Below, one piece after another: positions 36,201 to 43,327 of a stretch of DNA of 64,000 nt. A program made the position numbers and the translations under genes. Source of the DNA: Hemicordylus capensis (lineage: Eukaryota; Chordata; Lepidosauria; Squamata; Cordylidae). The DNA lies in NCBI RefSeq assembly GCF_027244095.1, contig NC_069658.1, positions 262,826,687 through 262,890,686 of the forward strand, read 5' to 3'. Below the pieces are notes generated by a model. The model did not search any database. It had not been told where the DNA came from and saw only the letters and a program-made list of their open reading frames with translations. Position 1 is the first letter of the stretch. Every line of letters begins with the position of its first letter.

Positions 36201-39200
36201 GAACTGCAGCACAATCTTCTGTCTCTCCATTTTTAAGTCTTCCTGCAGTCAAATGATAAACAAAGAGGAACAGAGTAGAGTGAGGAGGAGAGATCTGTAA
36301 ATTGGGACTAAGAGTGACATGTCTGACAGGGCTGTCATAAAGACAGGGAAGAAAATATCCCTCCCCTACTGCGCAGGAGGAGGCAATGATAAACCCCTCC
36401 TGTATTCTACCAAAGACAACTACAGGGCTCTTTGGGTGCCAGCAGTTGACACCGTTTATTTTACTCCACTCTCTAAGGATAGGGGCAAAATAGGAATCTC
36501 AATAAATGCACAAGACGACAAGACACAGGAAGGCTAAATTTCACATAAATATAATGGAAAGTCAGGCAACAAATTGAATACATTTCCAGAAATGTGGTCT
36601 CCCTTCGTTAATTTTTTAAAAAAGTATACACAGAAAATAAAGTACAACCTTCTCAACCTTGGATCCCCAGATGCTGTTGAACTGCAACTCCCATTATCCC
36701 CAGGCACAAGTTACTAATCGACAATACTAATCTAAAATACTATCCCTTGATGGCTTTTTGACAAGGCTAACAAAGTGTATTTCGAACTCGTTACCTCCTA
36801 TGTTGTTACATAACCTTTACCACAGGCCAGTCCTGGAGTCAGTACTACTCCCCCCACCCGCCCTGCCACCTTAGCTCCTTCTACTCCCTTGAGCCTGGAT
36901 TCCATCATCAGTAGTCCCAAAACCACCCATGAATCCCAAATATATTGCACCTTTGTATGGATTTTAATAGGAAGCTACTTTGAGAGCTAATCTTGGCTGA
37001 AGAGCAAAGCAGGAGGAACGCTAAGCAGCCTTTCATCCACAATGCGAAAAATGCCACAAGCAATCTTCTGTGCTGCTTCAAGCCCTGCATTGAAGCTGGT
37101 CACTTCTTTCATGCTAAGAGGATTGTCTGCTGACAATGTGAAATTGTGCTTGCTTCCCTTGCCCACCCAGGCACTATTGCAGCATTGGTTCCCACTTGTC
37201 ATCAAAAGGGTTTTCTCTCTCTGACCACAGAGCATACTTAACTCTCAACCTACCAGATACAAAGAAAAGGCACCTACCAAATGTTTTGCAATTTGTTTCT
37301 CTTGCAGAAGCTTTGATTCTTGGACAGTATTTATTTCAGTCTTCAAAATCTCTAGGCGGATCTGAATTTCTTTCTGAGCAAAAACAAAAACAAAAACCCA
37401 CACATACACACAAAACAATTTGGCAACTGCTTAGGGCAGCTTCTACCACCTGCTGCAGTGCTACACCAGAAGTGTGGACCAGGCAGGCTGGGGAAATATC
37501 TTTCGGAAGAAATACCATCTAGCACAGGAGCTTTGGGCTACAATCACTACTGATCTGGACTGTACCAGCCATGCTGGTCTTGCAAGTCCATTTAGGCTGC
37601 TAGCTCAATTCCTGCACAGCTTGCAAGTATCCACCATGCATACAGGTTCGATCCCCAGGCTGCCCAATTCAAGGATTTGGGGCAGGCATCCCCAAACTGC
37701 AGCCCTCCAGATGTTGCTGAACTACAACTTCCAGCATACTCAGCCACAAAAAATTGTGTCTAGGGATGCTGGGAGTTGTAGTTCAGCAACATCTGGAGGG
37801 CCACAGTTTGGGGATGCCTGATTTGGGGGAACAGGATTGGAAAAGGCCCTTGCTCAAGATCTTGGAAAGCTGCTGCTAGTCAGAGTAGACAGCAGAGGGC
37901 GACATGGACCTATAAACTGTCTCAGAACAAGGCAGCTTCCTATATTCACGATGACTATGCCATTCTGTTCCAGGCAAGTTCAGCCTGAGAGGTTAACAAA
38001 CATACAGTATTGGAAGAGTCAGTCTAAAATACTGTTCTCCTTTGGCTCTAACACATTCCACTGTTTGGTGTTTTGTTTTGTTTGTTTAGTACATTTATAT
38101 ACTGCCCCATACAAAAAAGTCCCTGGGCAGTTCACAATATGAAACCATTAAAACATTAACATAATATCATTATGCTAATTTAAAATACAATAAAAACTCT
38201 AAAACCGGGAGCTTTAAAACTATAAACTAAAGGTAAAGTGTGCTGTGGATTCGGTGTCGACTCCTGGCGCTCACAGAGCCCTGTGGTTGTCTTTGGTAGA
38301 ATACAGGAGGAGTGTGCCATTGCCTCCTCCCGCACAGTCTGAGATGATGCCATCTTTCTATACTGCGGTGAGGTCCGGCCAAAAATGGCTGACCACTGCG
38401 TGCAGGGTGGGGGAGGACAAGAGGGAGTGGGGCAGGAGGGAGGGGGGCAAGAGAGAGTGGGGCAGGAGGGGGGCAAGAGAGAGTGGGGCGGGAGGGGGGC
38501 AAGAGGGATGGAAGGGGGCAAGAGAGAGTGGGGCGGGCGGGGGGCAAGAGAGAGTGGAGTGGGAGGGATGGAAGGAGAGCAAGAGAGAGTGGGGCGGGAG
38601 GGGGGAAAGAGAGAGTGGGGCGGGTGGGAGTGATGGGGAGGGAGGAAGGGATGGAGGGGGAGTGGGGAAGGAGGGGGGAAGAATGAGGCAGGAGGGAGGG
38701 GAGAACAGCCGGCCCCAAAAGCGCACAGATGCTCTGTGCAGGTCGGCTAGTAAAAACGAAAACACGTTCGTCATGCAGGTTAAGATTGGATAACGTAGTC
38801 ATTGGAATTGCACTTCAAGCAAGAGCAGTGTCACAGACCACTTTTTAAAAAAAAAACACCAAAGGCCAGCTCTCTACCTTGGATTCGTCAAGAGCGACCA
38901 GGTCTTTACCTTGTAATCCTCAGCTGCCTCTTCCAAGGGAAGCACTGCGTGGGTTCTATGCTGCTTGGATTTCTCACACACGAGGCAGAGGAGGGTGTAA
39001 TCCTCCATACAGAAGACTTTCAGAGGCTCTTGGTGTTTGTTACACAGCGACTCCCCTCCAAACTTTCCGTTTGCCTGGAATCTCAGCCATTTTGCCAACT
39101 GTATTCTTTTCCGCTCAGGGGTTTGCCTGGGGCTTCTCTCCTGGGGACCCTCTGCAGTAGTCGTCTGGAGGCAGGATCGCTCTTTCGTTACGCTTCCCAT

Positions 39201-39311
39201 GCTCTCGGCGGTACAAGCCCGGCAGATATTTACACTGTCTGTAGAAACCAGACGTTTACAATATTGCATGCAGACGGCACAAGGGTCTTTGCTTTCTGCA
39301 GTGGTAGTCAT
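26692..39311 (-). CDS. TRIM gene B: B-box / coiled-coil / B30.2 protein with degenerate RING
   Basis: Seven exons join in frame to 503 residues: 39311-38910, 37373-37278, 36242-36012, 33716-33694, 31266-31151, 30282-30154 and 27206-26692. All introns are GT-AG and no exon has a stop or frameshift. The RING region is eroded: C11/C14 and a C30/C33 pair remain, but the usual Cys-Gly-His segment is DSVN and the last Cys pair is missing. The B-box (C90, H93, C101, D104, C109, C112, H118, H121), coiled coil and PRY-SPRY are complete. RING-less TRIMs such as TRIM14, TRIM16 and pyrin are established, so this may be a binding or regulatory member without ligase activity. The ATG at 39311 follows an in-frame TGA. 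ISRE-like sites lie 43 and 84 bp upstream. A minus-strand AATAAA at 26293-26288, about 400 bp past the stop, is a possible poly(A) signal. Confidence 0.9.
27385..27500. repeat. Short palindromic MITE-like element
   Basis: Ends GGGGTTCTCAACCTTGGGTC and its complement (GACCCAAGACTGAGAACC) around a 'CCCAGATGT...AACTCCCATTATC' core. A half copy lies at 36653-36720. Confidence 0.55.
27613..28046. mobile_element. hAT-like palindromic transposon (434 bp)
   Basis: Starts TAGGGATGTGCACGAACC, ends GTGCACACCACTA, and is flanked by GATGTTAC (27605-27612) and GTTGTTAC (28047-28054), an 8-bp duplication with one mismatch. The interior is a large GC-rich inverted repeat without coding capacity. In gene B intron 6. 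Confidence 0.75.
28139..28910 (-). mobile_element. 5S-rRNA-derived SINE, interrupted by a hAT-like element
   Basis: Minus-strand SINE: its 5S-like head is at 28800-28910 (complement of CTGCTTAGC and CTCCCATTC) and its tail at 28139-28205. It is split by the insertion at 28206-28651. See the copy at 29418-29717 for the family description. Confidence 0.8.
28206..28651. mobile_element. hAT-like palindromic transposon nested in a SINE (446 bp)
   Basis: Starts TAGGGATGTGCATGGAACC and ends CCATGCACATCCCTA. It has perfect 8-bp flanks CTGGCAGC at 28198-28205 and 28652-28659. The perfect duplication and perfect outer ends suggest a recent event, later than the SINE it splits. Confidence 0.85.
29418..29717 (+). 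mobile_element. 5S-rRNA-derived SINE
   Basis: The head contains AGCTAAGCAGG, then CCCTGGTTGCATATGAATGG and GAGACT, aligning with the internal promoter of vertebrate 5S rRNA (GCTAAGCAGGGTCGGGCCTG, GGATGGGAGACC). A body with CAAGATAGGGCTGAGAGAGA and a tail CTGACTCAGTATATGGCAGC ending TATGTTCCTATG follow. Five copies lie in the window; SINEs with 5S heads are known in squamates. Confidence 0.75.
30154..30282 (-). CDS. TRIM gene B exon 6 (129 bp), variable hinge
   Basis: It encodes EMLAIEMRREKAPFLNAVVQ and about 23 more residues up to GTI, phase 1 at both ends, with a TTCTCCAG acceptor and GTAAAG donor. It is the longest exon 6 of the three and resembles A and C only in its first few residues. 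The donor gives exactly the phase that exon 7 needs. Confidence 0.8.
31151..31266 (-). CDS. TRIM gene B exon 5 (116 bp), linker helix
   Basis: It encodes WYEKGNFCRPMEIQPSLEKE and onward to YLKAFK, phase 2 to phase 1, with a TTCTAG acceptor and GTATAA donor. The usual Arg-Cys at the junction is Trp-Tyr here. The rest aligns with exon 5 of C (SPDVEKR) and A (PPDLNKK). Confidence 0.9.
31509..32798 (-). mobile_element. Non-autonomous Helitron (1.29 kb) with a CR1 inserted
   Basis: On the minus strand it begins TCTATATATTTAATTC after an A and ends GGGTTAAGCTAG before a T. The interior is pyrimidine-rich on the plus strand (CTCCTGCTCCTCCTCCATCC). A CR1 3' end occupies 32197-32435. No Rep/helicase coding is seen. 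In gene B intron 4. Confidence 0.65.
32197..32435 (+). mobile_element. CR1 LINE 3' end
   Basis: Runs from TTGGATAACTTCATGGAGGA through CATCTGGTGGGCCACTGTGT to GCTGTTCTTATGTTCTTA. Strongly 5'-truncated; nested inside the Helitron. Confidence 0.88.
32799..33236. other. Gene B intron 4, no recognised feature
   Basis: No coding sequence or repeat family recognised in this part of the intron. Confidence 0.35.
33237..33543. repeat. Inverted-repeat element (about 307 bp)
   Basis: Left end GCCTAATGTGGGTGGTGCTA is mirrored by AGCACCACCCATGTTAGGC on the right, and an inner pair (TTAGATTGGAAAC / GTTTCCAATC) repeats the symmetry. MITE-like; flanks do not give a clean target duplication. Confidence 0.5.
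33694..33716 (-). CDS. TRIM gene B exon 4 (23-bp microexon)
   Basis: It encodes DLKKTLS plus two bases (TG), with a TCTCTAG acceptor and GTATGC donor. Size, phase and the LKKTL core match the same microexon in A and C. Confidence 0.85.
33870..34130 (-). mobile_element. L2-like LINE 3' tail
   Basis: Complement of the (AAAT)n tail, then ATACCCTCCCCCCATACAAA and GGTTCACAATCTAAAACAC. In gene B intron 3. Confidence 0.5.
34288..34664 (+). mobile_element. CR1 LINE 3' end
   Basis: Coding remnant SRTNKRKYFFTQ, NVVTANNLDGFKRGLDNFME and then the CR1 3' UTR, ending GTTCTTATGTTCTTAC. Confidence 0.88.
35184..35430. repeat. Palindromic MITE-like element (about 247 bp)
   Basis: AGGCCACGCACACAATCAAA at the left is mirrored by TTTGATTGTGTGAATGACCT at the right, and the two halves are complementary through the GGGAGCTGTGTGTGCTCCCA core. 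It is related to 23105-23590. Confidence 0.65.
35435..36011. other. Gene B intron 3, exon-proximal part
   Basis: No family-like coding on either strand; a poly-G run lies near 35711. Nothing assignable. Confidence 0.35.
36012..36242 (-). CDS. TRIM gene B exon 3 (231 bp), main coiled coil
   Basis: It encodes 77 residues from EDLKMERQK to PASEFLQ, phase 0 at both ends, with AG acceptor and GTAAAA donor. The LRRFLEEQEDLFLTQLAELE stretch is strongly heptad-like. Length is identical to A and C. Confidence 0.93.
36340..36450 (+). mobile_element. Sauria SINE fragment
   Basis: Contains CAGGAGGAGGCAATGATAAA, CCCCTCCTGTATTCTACC and CCAGCAGTTGACACCG, the 3' half of the element at 24340-24568. Confidence 0.75.
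37278..37373 (-). CDS. TRIM gene B exon 2 (96 bp), start of coiled coil
   Basis: It encodes 32 residues beginning KEIQIRLEILKTEIN and ending QIAKHL, phase 0 at both ends, with TGCTCAG acceptor and GTAGGT donor. Heptad-like leucine/isoleucine spacing fits a coiled coil. Confidence 0.92.
37683..37820. mobile_element. hAT-type MITE (138 bp) with 8-bp target duplication
   Basis: Ends CAGGCATCCCCAAACTGCAG and, complementary, CAGTTTGGGGATGCCTG. Both flanks are ATTTGGGG (37675-37682 and 37821-37828). The two arms are nearly complementary along their length. No coding. In gene B intron 1. Confidence 0.85.
38070..38225 (-). mobile_element. L2-like LINE 3' tail
   Basis: Complement of the L2-like tail: TACATTTATATACTGCCCCA, then CCCTGGGCAGTTCACAATAT. 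Confidence 0.55.
38229..38372 (-). mobile_element. Sauria SINE fragment
   Basis: AAAGGTAAAGTGTGCTGTGG, CACAGAGCCCTGTGGTTGTC and GGTAGAATACAGGAGG are the complement of the Sauria 3' half. The tRNA-like head is missing. Confidence 0.8.
38397..38750 (+). mobile_element. 5'-truncated Helitron with polypurine minisatellite
   Basis: The 3' end is canonical: a perfect hairpin at 38723-38739 (stem GCACAGA/TCTGTGC, loop TGC), 11 nt, then CTAG followed by T. The body is a tandem GAGAGTGGGGCGGGAGGGG-type array. No 5' TC end is found. It lies in gene B intron 1, next to the Sauria fragment. Confidence 0.75.
38910..39311 (-). CDS. TRIM gene B exon 1: degenerate RING and intact B-box 2
   Basis: It encodes 134 residues ending EDYK at an AAG|GTAAAG donor in phase 0. 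The N-terminal zinc region reads CAVC, then STDSVNICRAC, where intact paralogues have a DCGHNFCRVC-type segment. The C3 and H4 ligands are lost, and only one later Cys (C47) remains. The B-box reads CNKH, FCMED, CLVC and KQHRTH and is intact. Confidence 0.9.
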
Positions 39312-39353
39312 ATAAGCAACGCCGCCTTCGAAGACTCACTGCCAGCAAAAGTT

Positions 39354-39367
39354 AGTTTCGCTTTCCT
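39354..39367 (+). promoter_or_regulatory. ISRE-like element upstream of TRIM gene B
   Basis: The 14 bases AGTTTCGCTTTCCT match the ISRE consensus AGTTTCNNTTTCNY at every position. They lie 43 bp upstream of the gene B ATG. ISREs bind the STAT1-STAT2-IRF9 complex and IRFs. The same block occurs in front of gene C, which argues that it is conserved rather than a chance match. Confidence 0.65.
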
Positions 39368-39394
39368 ACGTGCAGCCTGAAACAGGAAGTCAAA

Positions 39395-39408
39395 AGTTTC
39401 ACTTCTCC
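39395..39408 (+). promoter_or_regulatory. Second, imperfect ISRE-like motif upstream of gene B
   Basis: AGTTTCACTTCTCC keeps the first half-site of the ISRE and departs in the second. It sits 41 bp further upstream than the perfect match. Alone it would be weak evidence; paired sites are common in interferon-induced promoters. Confidence 0.35.
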
Positions 39409-39939
39409 ATTTTCTGACTGGTTAATGGAATAGATCACCTCTAGCTTTCAGCTGTTACCTTCCCTGAGCAAAACAAACCTCTTGTTCTTGTCCTATTAAC
39501 AGCCGCTTCATCTGCAAATGAAACGTAATATAATGCTTACCTGCACGCTTGGAAAAGCTTCAAGTATGGTGTAAAAGCTGGAATGGAATACCCCTTAAAA
39601 ATCAAATTGGATTAAAAAAAACCAGAAGTGTTAAAAGACACTTGAGAACAATTTTAGAACTGAAATCCGTCCAATATTAAACTGTGTGTGTGTGTGTACA
39701 TATACAGAGAGAGACGGACTGGGGGTTATTCTAAGCTTTTCTGGAATCTACCCTCAGCAGAGAGATTGCTCTGAGAACACAATTTAGGAGCACATCACTC
39801 CTTCAAGGTAGGCTGCCACCAGCTGAAGATTTTTCTAAAGCCACTGACCAGGCTCAAACACAACTTAAACAGCCTAAAACTGTCTGGCTTGGAACATACA
39901 GGCAATGTACAGCCAGAGTCCACACAACCCAGCTCTGAC

Positions 39940-40078
39940 TGACTTCTCCAAGATAGGGCTGAGAGAGATTCCTGCCTACAACCCTGGGGAAGCTGCTGCC
40001 AGTCTGTGTAGACAATACTGAACTAGATAGACCAATGGTCTGACTCAGTATACAGCAGCTCCCTATGTTCTTATGTAA
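39940..40078 (+). mobile_element. 5S-rRNA-derived SINE, 5'-truncated
   Basis: Only the body and tail remain (CCAAGATAGGGCTGAGAGAG to CTCAGTATACAGCAGC, ending TATGTTCTTATG). Confidence 0.75.
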
Positions 40079-40107
40079 TATATTATTCTAAGAACAAATC
40101 AACAGTA

Positions 40108-40345
40108 TTATTATTATTATTATTATTTTTACATTTATATCCCGCTCTTCCTCCAAGGAGCCCAGAGCGGTGTAGTACATACTTGAGTTTCTCTTTCACA
40201 ACAACCCTGTGACGTAGGTTAGGCTGAGAGAGAAGTGACTGGTCCAGAGTCACCCATCTAGTTTCATGGCTGAATGGGGATTTGAACTCGGGTCTCCCCG
40301 GTCCTAGTCCAGCACTCTAACCACTACACCACGCTGGCTCAGTAG
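40108..40345 (-). mobile_element. CORE-SINE (MIR-like), minus strand
   Basis: On the minus strand: a tRNA-like head (GTGGTGTAGTGGTTAGAGTG, GAGTTCAAATCCCC), a CORE-like segment (GACCAGTCACTTCTCTCTCA, CAGGGTTGTTGTGAAAG) and a tail with TCCTTGGAGGAAGAGCGGGA and (AAT)n. This is the typical order of CORE-SINEs with L2-type tails. Confidence 0.75.
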
Positions 40346-41337
40346 TGCATGACCTTATGAGGCACATGGGGAAAAGTTGTGCAAATAACTCCCCCAGAAC
40401 CTTTTAAACCAGATTGAAGCCACTTCTAATTATATGGAATTCCTTAAGCAAATAAGGGTTGCACATAGAATAAAGAATTTGGAGAGATGGGAAATTGGAA
40501 GTAAAGAAAGGCACATGAGAATTCAAAAGAAAAAACAAAAATATACTTACTAGCACTGAGTTTTACTTTAGTCTAGCCGTAGGCATGTCCTTGGCTGAAA
40601 GAGCATTAATCTCTACAGCTTCACCCCTTCTGGCAGTTGGTGACATGGTAACTTGGATTACTCATTACTGGACTGGTGACAAAATGGTGGTGGGACTTGG
40701 CCCATATGTTAATTATAGTGATTAAAGAGGGGGAAGGCTTTTCTACTGTTCCAGAGTGATCTGGGATCTCTGGGATCCAGTGAAAAGAGCCAGCGGATCT
40801 CTGATATAATGCTGGTCTTTGGTGAATCTGGGGTTGAGGTTGTTCCTCCAAACTAGAGGTTTCTCCTCCTTAATGGGTCTGAACTTACATGTCTAAAGAT
40901 AGGTCTGGTTTGAGCTGGTCACCTATTGTGAAAAAAGGGCTTAAGGGTATGATAGCTTGATGGCTCTGTCTCTTCATTAACAAAAAACAGTGATTGTCCT
41001 CACTCAGTAACAAAAGGGAAGAATGTCCCCCATTCAGAGCACTCCAGGTGGAGTGGTAAGTGTAAGACATTCTTGAGCTAAGATGGAGATCTGCATTTGG
41101 GCACAGGTTAGGCATCAAACACAGCTGGATTCACATACCACGCAGGCCTGGGTGGGAATGAAGAAACCCTCAAAAACATTCCAGCATCCATTTTGGGAGA
41201 GATGATATTCTGGAGAAAACCTGGAATGCCAACTTTGGAGCTACGCAAAACCAACCAAGTCCCATGCAGAAAGTCAATAAAATCCACAATCTGGTACAAG
41301 TTCCAGGCAATAAAATCGTATTTGCAGGATGCTGCCA
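40346..41337. other. Intergenic, no recognised feature
   Basis: About 1 kb between the SINE and a hAT-like fragment. Short open frames only; no family resemblance. Confidence 0.35.
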
Positions 41338-41503
41338 CCCTGATTAGCTGTTACAAAAACAGACGCCAGCAGGAGGAAAGCAGCAGGAGGGGTAAATGCA
41401 CCCACCCGCCCTTCTTAAAGTGACACCCCCGCTGCTGTTGAACTGGTTCAGAGGCCCATAAAGGGCCTCCGAGCCGGTTCCATGACCATGCACATCCCTA
41501 CTG
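41338..41503. mobile_element. hAT-like element, one half only
   Basis: Matches the right half of the 28206-28651 element (ATTAGCTGTTACAAAAAC, AGGAGGGGTAAATGCACC) and ends CCATGCACATCCCTA. The left arm is missing. Confidence 0.7.
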
Positions 41504-41531
41504 ATTCTAGGTGATAAAAGCTACCAAAAAC

Positions 41532-41785
41532 ATAGGGACATAGGAAACTACCATATACTGAGTCAGACCATTGGCCTACCTAGCTCAATACTGTCTTCAC
41601 AGACTGGCAGTGGTTTCTCCAAGGCTGCAGGCAGGAATCTCTCTCAGCCCTATCTTGGAGAAGCCAGGGAGGGAGCTTGGAACAGTGCTCATGCATCAAG
41701 TCTCCCATTCATATGTAACCAGGGCAGACCCTGCTTAGCTAAGGGGACAAGTCATGCTTGCTACCAGAAGACCAGCTCTCCTCTC
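41532..41785 (-). mobile_element. 5S-rRNA-derived SINE, minus strand
   Basis: Complement of the full family order: tail first (GGAAACTACCATATACTGAG), body (CAGCCCTATCTTGGAGAAGC), then the 5S-like head (AGTCTCCCATTC, CTGCTTAGCTAAGG). Confidence 0.8.
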
Positions 41786-42812
41786 CTCAGTATCAGGCTG
41801 TGTTCATGGCCCAGGAGAAGGGCTAGGTTTGTCTGTTTTTAAGGAAACAACCATAAGAAGGGTTTATGTCCATGCCTTCAAGTACCACTCTAGGCCTTTA
41901 GCCATCTTCTGTCACTTGCCCACACCTCCTCCATCTTGTTGCCCCTACATTGCTCTTTTGGGGGGAAAATACACCCAAACAACTGGTGAGCCTGGAATGA
42001 TGTAGATAACATATGCAAACATTCATCTTTGCACACTGTATTGATTTATATAATTTATTCTGAACAAAAATTAGTGTTGTACATCATCTTATTGTTAATG
42101 ATATTCATATTTAACTGTTAATGATATTCTTTCTGTTAAATGTTAATGATATTCATACTGCATTTTGTTTTATCAAACCTGATCTGTTTACATGTTCTCT
42201 TAATTTTAGCAGTTTTTAAAAAGCTAAATATTGTTCAACATGTCCATACTTAAAATTAGCATACAGTTTGTGTACTTTTGTGTCGATTTGCCTAACATAA
42301 TTCATTAGCATATGACTAGTGTTTAGCAATGATTGGTAGTTCTCCCCCCACCCACACACCCCATGTTTCTCTGCACATGTTAACTGCCACCCCTTAGGAC
42401 AGGCAATGAGCCACTTGCAAGCAATATATGGCCTGGAGGTTCCCCAGATGGGCGACTTTACTGCGACAGGAAGTGCCTAAAGTTAAGCCATTTTGAACAC
42501 TGCACCAAAGTGCTTCCTTTTTAGGATACATACAACGCACAGTAACTGCGAATCGTCAGGAACGAAGCTGAAAAATGCCACTGGCTGTATGAATGGCATC
42601 TTCTGTCGCCATCCACACTGTAAATGGTTCCCTTGTATGAACTACCCCCAGCTTAAGTGTAGTGAAGCTGTATTCGATCACTGTTTGGAAAAGCTCCTGT
42701 ATAGCTAGTTTCCCAGTACCAAGAGATTGCAACTGTCAAAAGCTAGAAAAGTAATTTTGTGTACATCTTACTCAACATCATTGCAATTAGTCCAATATAT
42801 CAGGATATGATC
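41786..42812. other. Downstream flank and possible 3' UTR of gene C
   Basis: No gene. A repeated 'TGTTAATGATATTC' occurs three times near 42095-42155. The gene-strand AATAAA hexamer at 42059-42054 is about 750 bp past the gene C stop. Confidence 0.35.
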
Positions 42813-43327
42813 TTATTGGCAAAGTCTCAGTTCAGTTCCTGGCCAGACCCAGAGCCAAGGAAGCATTCTCTCCTGACTGAAAGCAGTAAGTGAAAACATA
42901 TAGATCAAAGTTGCTGTACCCACATCAAAAAATGCCACTTTATTCTCCTCGTAGTCCAGAAGTATTCGAATCCTCCTGGGACAGCTGCTGAAGTACACGA
43001 TGGTCACAGGGTGGGTAAGAGCCTCCAAGTGATCCCCATACTGTTGTAGGGCCCAGATCTGCTCCTCGGGGCTAGGGATGAGCTCTCCTTTCCTCCTGAC
43101 AGATTCCTTGGCAAAGCCTGCAGCCCAGTACTTACCACTTCCAACTTCAACCTCCCAGTAATGCCTCCCTGATGTAAATCCCTGGCAACCCAGCACACAG
43201 GGATAAGTGTCAAATCTCTCAGGGTTGTCAGGAACATCCTGCCATATGTCTCCCAGGCTCACACTCTTCTGATCCGCAGAGAGGACGAGGAAGGGGTTTG
43301 CAGAATTAGGATCCAGAGTCACATTCA
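42813..43327 (-). CDS. TRIM gene C exon 7: B30.2 (PRY-SPRY) domain
   Basis: It encodes about 171 residues from NVTLDPNSANPF to ELRLCQ with a stop at the 42813 end, after a TTCAAG acceptor. It has PDNPERF, YPCVLGCQGF, HYWEVEV, GFAKESV, IWALQQY, ILLDYEEN, AFFDVG and PWLWVW, a full canonical PRY-SPRY. Confidence 0.95.

Noticed and set aside
38227-38802. Long open frames on both strands (about 190 codons, Pro/Ser-rich one way and Gly/Arg-rich the other)
   Set aside because: They lie in the Helitron minisatellite. Open frames on both strands with simple composition are what such arrays produce; no domain is present.
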